Source: QGON01 sp963691905 (lineage in GTDB: Bacteria > Pseudomonadota > Gammaproteobacteria > Chromatiales > Chromatiaceae). Taken from it: a stretch of DNA of 64,000 nucleotides. Of this stretch, positions 6,911-15,075 are shown piece by piece (position 1 is the stretch's first letter; every line of letters starts with the position of its first letter). The DNA lies in assembly GCA_963691905.1 (NCBI GenBank), contig OY829892.1, positions 558,001-622,000 of the forward strand. The letters are read 5' to 3'. The translations under genes were made by a program, and so were the position numbers. A model generated the notes under the pieces. The model was not told where the DNA came from. It searched no databases and saw nothing but the letters and a program-made list of their open reading frames with translations.

Positions 6911-9505
6911 TCAGGCTGCACCAACCACCCTTGCCTTGCCGAAGGTCAGTCCCTCATTCGAAACATCCACCTGGATGGTATCCCCCGCCCCGAAACGCCC
7001 ACCGAGGATCTCCTGGGCCAACGGATTCTCCAGTTGCTGCCGGATTGCCCGTTTCAGCGGACGCGCCCCATAGACGGGATCGAAACCCGCTTCACCCAGC
7101 CGGTCGAGGGCCGCATCGGAGATCTCCAGCCCCATCTCATTGTCGGACAGGCGCTGTTGCAGATAACCGATCTGAATTGAGGCAATCGCTCTGATCTGCG
7201 CCCTGTCCAGCGGGTGGAAGACTATGATCTCGTCCAGACGATTGATGAACTCCGGTCGAAAGCTCTGCCGCACCACCTCCATAATCGAGGACTTCATCTC
7301 ATCATATTGGGCTTCCGAGTTCTGTTCCTGAATCATCTCTGAACCCAGATTGGAGGTCATCACAATGACGGTATTACGGAAATCGACGGTCCTGCCCTGA
7401 CCATCGGTCAGACGGCCATCATCCAGCACTTGAAGCAACACATTGAAAACATCGGGATGGGCCTTCTCCACCTCGTCCATCAGAATCACTGAGTAGGGTC
7501 GACGCCGTACCGCCTCGGTAAGATAACCACCCTCTTCGTAACCCACATAACCGGGGGGCGCACCGATGAGACGGGCCACCGAATGCTTCTCCATGAACTC
7601 CGACATGTCGATGCGGATCATCGCCTCCTCGGTATCGAAGAGAAACTCCGCCAGCGCCTTGCACAGCTCGGTCTTGCCCACGCCGGTGGGACCGAGAAAG
7701 AGAAACGATCCGTTGGGCTGACTCGGGTCGGACAGGCCCGCCCTGGAGCGACGAATGGCATCGCTCACCGCACGCACACCCTCTGCCTGGCCGATGACCC
7801 GTCTGCCCAGCTCATCCTCCATCCGCAGCAGTTTGTCGCGCTCGCCCTCCAGCATCTTGGAGACCGGGATACCGGTCCACTTGGAGACCACCCCGGCGAT
7901 CTCCTCTTCGGTGACCTTGTTGCGCAGCAGCGTCATCTCCTGCATCTCCGCCTGGGCCGCCATATCGAGCTGCTTCACCAGTTCGGGAATGCGCCCGTAC
8001 TGCAACTCGGACATGCGCGCCAGATCACCGGCCCGGCGGGCGGTTTCCAGTTCCAGACGCGTCCGCTCCAGGGACTCCTTGATGTGGGTGGTGCCCTGCA
8101 AGGCCGCCTTCTCCGATTTCCAGATCTCATCCAGATCGGAGAACTCCCGCTCCAGCCGTTCGATCTCCTCCTCCAGGTGAGTGAGACGCTTTTTTGAAGC
8201 CTCGTCGGTCTCTTTGTTGAGCGCCTCACGTTCGATTTTGAGCTGGATGAGCCGCCGCTCCATGCGATCCATCTGTTCCGGCTTGGAATCGATCTCCATG
8301 CGAATCAGGGAGGCCGCCTCATCCACGAGGTCGATAGCCTTGTCCGGCAGCTGCCGATCGGAGATATAACGGTGGGAGAGGGTCGCTGCGGCGACGATGG
8401 CCGGGTCGATGATATCGACTCCGTGGTGCACCTCGTAGCGCTCCTTGAGTCCGCGCAGGATGGCGATTGTGTCCTCCACACTGGGTTCGTCCACCAGCAC
8501 CTTCTGGAAACGGCGCTCCAGGGCGGCGTCTTTCTCCACATACTGACGGTATTCGTCCAGGGTGGTAGCGCCGACGCAGTGCAGCTCACCACGGGCCAGC
8601 GCGGGTTTGAGCATATTACCCGCATCCATGGCGCCTTCAGCCTTGCCGGCGCCGACCATGGTATGCAGCTCATCGATGAAGAGGATGATCTGCCCCTCCT
8701 GCTTGGAGAGGTCATTGAGCACCGCCTTGAGACGCTCTTCAAATTCACCGCGAAATTTTGCCCCAGCGATCAGTGCACCCATATCCAGGGAGAGCAGCCG
8801 CTTGCCTTTCAGCCCCTCCGGCACCTCGCCATTGATGATGCGCTGGGCCAGACCCTCGACGATAGCGGTCTTGCCCACGCCAGGCTCGCCGATCAGCACC
8901 GGGTTGTTCTTGGTGCGGCGCTGCAGCACCTGGATGGTACGGCGGATCTCATCATCCCGCCCGATCACGGGATCAAGTTTGCCCTGCTCCGCTCGCTCGG
9001 TGAGGTCGATGGTGTATTTCTGCAGGGCCTGGCGCTGATCCTCCGCATTGGGATCATCCACCTTCTGGCCACCCCGCATCTTCTCTATAGCCTGCTCCAG
9101 ACGTGCCTTGTCGGCACCCGCCTTGCGCAGCATCTCACCGATCTCAGCCTTGTCATCAACTGCCGCGAGTACGAAAAGCTCACTGGATATATACTGATCC
9201 TTGCGCTGCTGGGCCAGTTTGTCGGTCTGGTTGAACAGCCGCCCAAGGTCATTGGAGATATGCAGATCCCCCTCAGCCCCCTGTACGCCCGGCAGGCGCT
9301 CCAGTGCAGCGCCAAGATCCGAACGTAACTGATTGACATTGATATCCGACTGCGTCAGCAGGTGGCGCACGGTACCCCCCTCCTGATCCAGCAGGGCACT
9401 CATCAGATGCACCGGCTCGATAAATTGATGATCTCGGCCGACAGCCAGACTCTGGGCATCTGCCAGTGCCATCTGAAACTTGCTGGTCAAACGATCCATA
9501 CGCAT
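6911..9505 (-). CDS. clpB: ClpB disaggregase chaperone
   Basis: Hexameric AAA+ Hsp100 that threads aggregated proteins through its pore and works with DnaK to refold them. The 864 residues match the family. It has an N-terminal Clp repeat domain (1-145, 'DRLTSKFQMALADAQSLAVG'), AAA-1 with Walker A GEPGVGKT near residue 206, the coiled-coil M-domain (about 410-530) and AAA-2 with GPTGVGKT near 605. The small C-terminal domain is intact. It is transcribed alone from a sigma-32 promoter at 9542-9570. A dispersed palindrome and the tRNA-Pro insert follow its 3' end. Confidence 0.98.
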   Translation of the reverse strand: MRMDRLTSKFQMALADAQSLAVGRDHQFIEPVHLMSALLDQEGGTVRHLLTQSDINVNQLRSDLGAALERLPGVQGAEGDLHISNDLGRLFNQTDKLAQQRKDQYISSELFVLAAVDDKAEIGEMLRKAGADKARLEQAIEKMRGGQKVDDPNAEDQRQALQKYTIDLTERAEQGKLDPVIGRDDEIRRTIQVLQRRTKNNPVLIGEPGVGKTAIVEGLAQRIINGEVPEGLKGKRLLSLDMGALIAGAKFRGEFEERLKAVLNDLSKQEGQIILFIDELHTMVGAGKAEGAMDAGNMLKPALARGELHCVGATTLDEYRQYVEKDAALERRFQKVLVDEPSVEDTIAILRGLKERYEVHHGVDIIDPAIVAAATLSHRYISDRQLPDKAIDLVDEAASLIRMEIDSKPEQMDRMERRLIQLKIEREALNKETDEASKKRLTHLEEEIERLEREFSDLDEIWKSEKAALQGTTHIKESLERTRLELETARRAGDLARMSELQYGRIPELVKQLDMAAQAEMQEMTLLRNKVTEEEIAGVVSKWTGIPVSKMLEGERDKLLRMEDELGRRVIGQAEGVRAVSDAIRRSRAGLSDPSQPNGSFLFLGPTGVGKTELCKALAEFLFDTEEAMIRIDMSEFMEKHSVARLIGAPPGYVGYEEGGYLTEAVRRRPYSVILMDEVEKAHPDVFNVLLQVLDDGRLTDGQGRTVDFRNTVIVMTSNLGSEMIQEQNSEAQYDEMKSSIMEVVRQSFRPEFINRLDEIIVFHPLDRAQIRAIASIQIGYLQQRLSDNEMGLEISDAALDRLGEAGFDPVYGARPLKRAIRQQLENPLAQEILGGRFGAGDTIQVDVSNEGLTFGKARVVGAA

Positions 9506-9541
9506 GAGAAAAACTCCACAATAAAACCTTAATATTCCAAC

Positions 9542-9570
9542 AGATGGGGCAAATCCCGCTAAAATTCAAG
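9542..9570 (-). promoter_or_regulatory. Sigma-32 (heat-shock) promoter of clpB
   Basis: Read on the minus strand, CTTGAA (+ coordinates 9565-9570) is followed after 15 bp by CCCCATCT (9542-9549). The sigma-32 consensus is CTTGAAA, 11-16 bp, CCCCATNT, so the -10 element matches at every fixed position. The start codon lies about 37 bp downstream of the -10 element. This predicts classical RpoH control. Confidence 0.88.
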
Positions 9571-9692
9571 AATTCCCAGAATAAAAATATTTAAAGATTT
9601 TCCAACTGCTGCCGACCTAACACTATTGAGTAGCTCAGCCCAAGCTGTTTCAGGGCAAAACATGGTTTGCAAGACCCCGGAACAGCGAAACG

Positions 9693-12338
9693 ATGAAACT
9701 GACCTCAAAAAACCTCACTATCACCTATGTCGTTTTCTTCATGCTGTTGCTGGCGCTGCTGCTGGCAGGCATCGTTATTCAACGCATAGAGGCCAATCGC
9801 GCCCACCACATGGATCTTGCTGCCAACTCAGTAAAGATGACCGCCAACGAGATCAGCCGCATGATCGGCGAAAAACGCCGTTTGCTACACATCTTTTCCA
9901 ATTATGAGTCCGGGTTGATAGGTGCGATCGACGCGGACCCTGAAGATGAGGAAGCACAAGAGAGGCTCAACCAACGCGTACTCAGCTACTTTCCCGACGG
10001 TTTTGCCTTCACCCTGGCTGACAGAGACGGATCTCCACTTTATGACGATCTCAGCGGCGCTGTTGGCGAACTGTGTCAACTGAAGATCAGTGACTTTGCC
10101 GCTGGCAAGAGCGATTTGATTCAGATTCACCCAAACCCGAATCAGTATCATTTCGATATTATGGTCACCACCAGCAGACAGGATGGCCTGGTATTTTTTG
10201 TCAGTTTTCAGACCACGCTGCTGCAAAATCTGCTACGGATCTCCCACCGGCATCAGCACAAACTTATCCTGCTCAATACCGAAAAGCCCAATCTGATCGA
10301 GGTTACCGAAGAGGGTAACCGCTACGAATTGAAACTAGAGAATCCCACTCTCACGGAAGAGATGGCCGGGCGCATTCTGGCTCGGCAAAATGTACCCGGC
10401 ACACTTTGGGAGCTGGTGGATATCGGTGCTCCGGCAACCTTCAACGGCTTTGAAAAAGAGGTCATTACCCAGGCCGCATGGGTATTCCTGGTCTTCTTCA
10501 TCTCAAGCATGTTCATGGTGGGACTGATCCTGCGGGGAAAAACGCACCGCCTGCGTGCTGAACATGCCCTGTTGGCAGCCAAAGATCAGCTGGAAATAGA
10601 GGTGGCCTCACAGACCCAACAGTTGCGCGCACGCAAGGAGCTGGCGGAAACCACTCTGGCCTCGATCAGCGAGGGCGTCATTACGACCAATGCCCAAGGT
10701 GTGGTTACCGCACTCAACCACACGGCCCAGGAATTGACCGGCTGGGGGGCTAACCATGCGCTGGACTGCCTGCTTGCAGACATACTCAATCTGTCCGATG
10801 AAACCACCGGCGAGACAGTCAACCTGCCTCTGGGCCAGTGCCTGACCGAAGATGAGATAACCAAGCTGGACAACCGGCCACTGATTCTCACTCAAAGCGA
10901 TGGAAAGACCACGCGAATCGTGCAGCTGTCAGTGGCAGTAATCAATGGTGAAAGAAATAAAAACGCTGGAAATGTACTGGTAGTCAGAGACATTACCGAG
11001 GCTCAGCACATGGCTCAACGCATCTCCTGGCAGGCAACCCATGATGCCCTGACAGGTCTGATCAACCGGCTGGAGTTCGAGCGCAGGCTGCAGACGGCAA
11101 TGGATCTCGCCCACACCGACAATGCGGAACACGTCTTGATGTATCTGGACCTGGACCAGTTCAAGGTGGTCAACGATACCTGCGGTCATATTGCGGGTGA
11201 CGAACTGCTCCGCCAACTCACGCAGATGCTGCTTGAGATCGCCCGCCGTACCGACGTGGTGGCACGTTTGGGCGGTGATGAATTCGCTATCCTGCTTGAA
11301 TACTGTCCCCAACAGCAGGCTACTGTGTTGGCGGAAGAGATACGCCTTTCAGTGCGCAACTTCCGTTTCACCTGGGACAATAAGCCTTTCACCATCGGCG
11401 TCAGTATCGGCGTGGTGCCCTTCAATGCCAGATATCATGACTTGACCCAGATCCTCAGCGCCGCTGACAGCGCCTGTTACGCAGCAAAAGAGGGGGGCCG
11501 CAACCGGGTCCATGTCTACTCCGAAGAGGATGAACTGATCGAGCAGCGATATGGCGAAATGCAGTGGGTCTCCCGCATTCGTCATGCCTTGGATGAGGGA
11601 CGATTTCTACTCTATTGCCAGAAGATCCAACCCATCCGCTCAAACAGCAACAGCGGCTTTCACCTGGAGATTCTGCTCAGAATGGAACAGGAGGATGGGC
11701 AGATGATGCTGCCTGGCGCCTTTATTCCTGCGGCTGAACGTTACGGTCTGATGATCGATCTGGATCGGTTTGTCATTTCAGATACGCTGCAGTGGATGGA
11801 GAGCTGTCCCCCGCTGGATGACGGCTTTGTCTCCATCAACCTCTCGGCCCAGTCGATCACTGACCCCGGCTTTCTGGAAGTACTGGAATCTCAACTTGAG
11901 AGCAGTGGAGTGGATCCCTGCCGACTCCTTTTTGAGGTGACAGAGACGGCAACCATCTCCAACCTTTCCAAGGCACAGCAGTTCATCGAACGCATAAAAT
12001 CCCTGGGTTGCCGCTTTGCACTCGACGACTTCGGCACCGGCATGTCCTCCTTCGCCTACCTGAAACACCTGCCGGTGGACTATCTGAAGATAGATGGTGA
12101 GTTCGTGCGCGACATCGCCAGCGATCCTGTTGACTTCGCCATGGTTAAAGCGATCAATGAAGTCGCCCAAATCATGGGTATGGATACCATTGCCGAGTAT
12201 GTCGAGGATGGCATTACCCTCGCGATGCTGAAAGAAATCGGCATCGGTTATGGTCAGGGCTACGCTATTGCCAAACCTGAACCATTGAGCGATTTTTATT
12301 GCGCTCTATCCATCAGGGACACATATGCGCTGCCCTGA
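9693..12338 (+). CDS. Membrane PAS-GGDEF-EAL c-di-GMP enzyme
   Basis: An 881-residue bifunctional-type c-di-GMP protein. It has a TM helix at about 10-30, a periplasmic sensor region to about 250, a second TM at about 253-275 and a short coiled segment. A PAS domain (about 315-430) follows, then GGDEF (about 445-605) and EAL (about 620-870). The GGDEF motif is intact in 'ARLGGDEFAIL', and an I-site RxxD (RRTD) sits five residues before it, so product inhibition is expected. The EAL motif reads EIL, but the catalytic set is present: NLSAQS, FEVTET, DDFGTG, LKIDG, AEYVED. Both activities are therefore plausible. It is monocistronic and divergent from clpB. Confidence 0.93.
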   Translation: MKLTSKNLTITYVVFFMLLLALLLAGIVIQRIEANRAHHMDLAANSVKMTANEISRMIGEKRRLLHIFSNYESGLIGAIDADPEDEEAQERLNQRVLSYFPDGFAFTLADRDGSPLYDDLSGAVGELCQLKISDFAAGKSDLIQIHPNPNQYHFDIMVTTSRQDGLVFFVSFQTTLLQNLLRISHRHQHKLILLNTEKPNLIEVTEEGNRYELKLENPTLTEEMAGRILARQNVPGTLWELVDIGAPATFNGFEKEVITQAAWVFLVFFISSMFMVGLILRGKTHRLRAEHALLAAKDQLEIEVASQTQQLRARKELAETTLASISEGVITTNAQGVVTALNHTAQELTGWGANHALDCLLADILNLSDETTGETVNLPLGQCLTEDEITKLDNRPLILTQSDGKTTRIVQLSVAVINGERNKNAGNVLVVRDITEAQHMAQRISWQATHDALTGLINRLEFERRLQTAMDLAHTDNAEHVLMYLDLDQFKVVNDTCGHIAGDELLRQLTQMLLEIARRTDVVARLGGDEFAILLEYCPQQQATVLAEEIRLSVRNFRFTWDNKPFTIGVSIGVVPFNARYHDLTQILSAADSACYAAKEGGRNRVHVYSEEDELIEQRYGEMQWVSRIRHALDEGRFLLYCQKIQPIRSNSNSGFHLEILLRMEQEDGQMMLPGAFIPAAERYGLMIDLDRFVISDTLQWMESCPPLDDGFVSINLSAQSITDPGFLEVLESQLESSGVDPCRLLFEVTETATISNLSKAQQFIERIKSLGCRFALDDFGTGMSSFAYLKHLPVDYLKIDGEFVRDIASDPVDFAMVKAINEVAQIMGMDTIAEYVEDGITLAMLKEIGIGYGQGYAIAKPEPLSDFYCALSIRDTYALP

Positions 12339-12360
12339 AAATCGCTTGTAGCAACCGCCA

Positions 12361-13062
12361 TCACGGCGCCAGGCTGCCACCGCAGACACCGGCGGATTCA
12401 GCGTGCTTAAAGAGTCGTTCCGCATCGATGACCTCGATGTGACTGCCGTTTACCCTGATCAGCCCCTGCTCGGTAAAGTTATGCAGGATGCGGGAGAAGG
12501 TCTCGGGTTTTACCGACAGTCGTGAGGCCAGCACCCCCTTGGGGGCCCGTAGATCGATCATGTTTCCGTTCTGTTTTTCCGTATCCCAATTACCCCAGAG
12601 AAACCCTGCCACCCGCCCGGTGGCGCTCTGCAAGGTCAAATCGTCGATCTCCTTGATCAGATGCTTGAGCCGCTGACTCATGCTTGCCATGAGCCGGAAA
12701 CAGGTATCGGTGGACTCCCGCAGCATATCGAGGAAGGACTGGCTGTCAAATGAGCGCAGTTCAGCGCCGCCAATGGAAGTGGCGTTGACCGGGAAGTTCG
12801 GGCTCTCCTGGAACATCAGCGCCTCGGCAAATGTGTGACCCGGCGTGATGATCTCGATGACCTTCTCATTTCCGTTCATGGCCAAACGGTAGAGCTTGAT
12901 CTGCCCCTGAGTCACCAGATAGAAACGATCCGCCACGTCACCCACCTGAAACAGATGCTGACCATCCTCCAGTTCGATCACCTGGCTCATCGCTTCGACC
13001 CGGGCTATCTGCCCTTCGTCGAGACGGGAGAAGATGTAACACTGCTTCAAATCAAATGACAC
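12361..13062 (-). CDS. Crp/Fnr family regulator, DNR-like
   Basis: A 233-residue regulator. The cyclic-nucleotide-binding beta-barrel fold covers about 15-120, with the signature 'LEDGQHLFQVGDVADRFYLVTQGQIKLYR'. A dimerisation helix follows (about 125-150), then a winged HTH at about 165-225 with recognition helix 'VKPETFSRILHNF'. It lacks the N-terminal cysteine cluster of FNR (only one Cys, near residue 8), so it should not carry an oxygen-labile [4Fe-4S] cluster. In such proteins, as in DNR, the barrel may bind heme and sense NO. The E-S/F-R pattern of the recognition helix fits TTGAT-type half-sites. No denitrification genes are in the window, so targets are unknown. Confidence 0.85.
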   Translation of the reverse strand: MSFDLKQCYIFSRLDEGQIARVEAMSQVIELEDGQHLFQVGDVADRFYLVTQGQIKLYRLAMNGNEKVIEIITPGHTFAEALMFQESPNFPVNATSIGGAELRSFDSQSFLDMLRESTDTCFRLMASMSQRLKHLIKEIDDLTLQSATGRVAGFLWGNWDTEKQNGNMIDLRAPKGVLASRLSVKPETFSRILHNFTEQGLIRVNGSHIEVIDAERLFKHAESAGVCGGSLAP

Positions 13063-13160
13063 TTTAAGAATACCCCAATTAACAGGAAAACCGGCTCAAC
13101 GATTATGAGCCATCACAACAGTCCGACCTAACCAAGTACGACCAACCCGCCCTCCAGGCG

Positions 13161-15014
13161 CTATTTTTTCAGCTGAGACAGATCCCGCACCGCACCCTGC
13201 GCCGCACTGGTGGTCAGCGCCGCATAGGCCTGTAGTGCCTGTGAGACAGGCCGTAGCCTGTTTTGCGGCTGCCAGGCAGCGCTGCCCCGCTGCTCCATCT
13301 CCCGACGCCGGGCAGACAAGGTCTCAGCGGAAACAGCGACACTGATGCGACGATTGGGAATATCGATATTGATGGTGTCTCCCTCCTGCACCAGGCCGAT
13401 ATTGCCCCCTTCCGCCGCCTCAGGCGAACAGTGGCCGATGGATAACCCCGATGTGCCACCGGAGAAACGGCCGTCGGTAATCAGGGCACAGGCCTTGCCC
13501 AACCCCTTCGATTTCAGATAACTGGTGGGGTAGAGCATCTCCTGCATGCCGGGTCCCCCTTTGGGACCTTCATAGCGGATGATCACCACGTCCCCCGCCA
13601 AAACCCTGTCACCCAGGATCGCCGCCACCGCGTCATCCTGGCTTTCAAAAAGCCGGGCGGGGCCACTGAAGGAGAGATTCGATTCGTCCACCCCGGCAGT
13701 CTTCACGATGCAGCCCTGCTCCGCCAGATTACCGAACAATACTGCCAGGCCACCATCCAGTGAGTAGGCGTGTGCCAAATCCCGGATACAGCCGTTTTCA
13801 CGATCGGCATCGAGGCTCGGCCAGTTTTTATTCTGGCTGAAAGCGACTTGGGTCGGGACGCCACCGGGTCCGGCCAGATAGCGTTCCCGGACCTGTGGGT
13901 CTGAAGTCCGCTGGATGTCCCAGCGATCAAGGGCGTCGCCGATGCTGCCACTGTGTACGGTGCCACAATCCCGGTTCAGCAATCCTGCACGATCCAGCTC
14001 CCCAAGGATCCCGATCACCCCGCCGGCACGATGCACATCCTCCATGTGGTACTGCTGGGTGCTCGGTGCGACCTTGCACAGATTCGGCACCTTGCGTGAC
14101 AGCCGGTCGATATCCTGCATGGTGAAATCGACTCCCGCCTCGTGGGCCGCCGCCAGCAGATGCAGCACGGTATTGGTGGAGCCACCCATGGCGATGTCCA
14201 GTGTCATGGCGTTCTCAAAAGCCCCGAATGTGGCGACTGAGCGAGGCAGAACAGAGTCCTCATCCTGCTCATAGTAGCGGCGGGAGAGATCGACAATCAG
14301 CCGGCCGGCCTCCAGAAACAATGCCTTGCGCGCCGCATGGGTGGCCACCAGGGAGCCGTTGCCCGGCAGACTCAGGCCCAGGGCCTCGGTCAGACAATTC
14401 ATGGAGTTGGCGGTGAACATGCCGGAACAGGAGCCGCAGGTGGGACAGGCCGAACGTTCAATGGCCGCCACGTCGCTGTCGCTCTCATTGGGATCAGCAG
14501 CGGAGACCATTGCATCCACCAGATCCAGTTTGATCTCTCCTCTGGAGGAGAGAGTGACCTTGCCCGCCTCCATCGGTCCACCGGAGACGAAAACCGTTGG
14601 TATATTGAGCCGCAGGGCAGCCATCAGCATACCGGGGGTGATCTTGTCGCAATTGGAGATGCAGACCAGCGCATCCGCGCAGTGCGCATTAACCATATAC
14701 TCCACTGAATCGGCAATGATGTCCCGCGACGGCAGCGAATAGAGCATGCCGCCGTGCCCCATGGCGATGCCGTCATCCACCGCGATGGTATTGAACTCCT
14801 TCGCAACACCGCCGGCCTTTTCGATCTCCCGGGCCACCAACTGCCCCATATCTTTCAGATGGACATGGCCCGGCACGAACTGGGTGAAGGAGTTGGCAAT
14901 GGCGATGATCGGCTTTTCGAAATCGTCGTCCTGCATCCCGGTAGCCCGCCACAGGGCACGGGCACCGGCCATGTTGCGTCCATGGGTGGTGGTGTGGGAA
15001 CGGTATTTCGGCAT
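13161..15014 (-). CDS. ilvD: Dihydroxy-acid dehydratase
   Basis: Fe-S enzyme that dehydrates 2,3-dihydroxy-isovalerate and 2,3-dihydroxy-3-methylvalerate to the 2-keto acids in valine and isoleucine synthesis. The 617 residues match the E. coli enzyme. Cluster ligands are visible in 'SNCDKITPGM' (near residue 122) and 'CPTCGSCSGMFTANSMNC' (near 190). The C-terminal 'GGPGMQEMLYPTSYLKSKGLG' and 'TDGRFSGGTSGLSIGHCSPEA' regions complete the active site. It is separated from the flanking genes by about 60-100 bp and appears to have its own promoter. Confidence 0.97.
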   Translation of the reverse strand: MPKYRSHTTTHGRNMAGARALWRATGMQDDDFEKPIIAIANSFTQFVPGHVHLKDMGQLVAREIEKAGGVAKEFNTIAVDDGIAMGHGGMLYSLPSRDIIADSVEYMVNAHCADALVCISNCDKITPGMLMAALRLNIPTVFVSGGPMEAGKVTLSSRGEIKLDLVDAMVSAADPNESDSDVAAIERSACPTCGSCSGMFTANSMNCLTEALGLSLPGNGSLVATHAARKALFLEAGRLIVDLSRRYYEQDEDSVLPRSVATFGAFENAMTLDIAMGGSTNTVLHLLAAAHEAGVDFTMQDIDRLSRKVPNLCKVAPSTQQYHMEDVHRAGGVIGILGELDRAGLLNRDCGTVHSGSIGDALDRWDIQRTSDPQVRERYLAGPGGVPTQVAFSQNKNWPSLDADRENGCIRDLAHAYSLDGGLAVLFGNLAEQGCIVKTAGVDESNLSFSGPARLFESQDDAVAAILGDRVLAGDVVIIRYEGPKGGPGMQEMLYPTSYLKSKGLGKACALITDGRFSGGTSGLSIGHCSPEAAEGGNIGLVQEGDTINIDIPNRRISVAVSAETLSARRREMEQRGSAAWQPQNRLRPVSQALQAYAALTTSAAQGAVRDLSQLKK

Positions 15015-15075
15015 TTCACTCTCCGCAGGGTCTGCTCAAGCGCGCATTATGCCCCGATTTGCCGGGAGCAAACAA

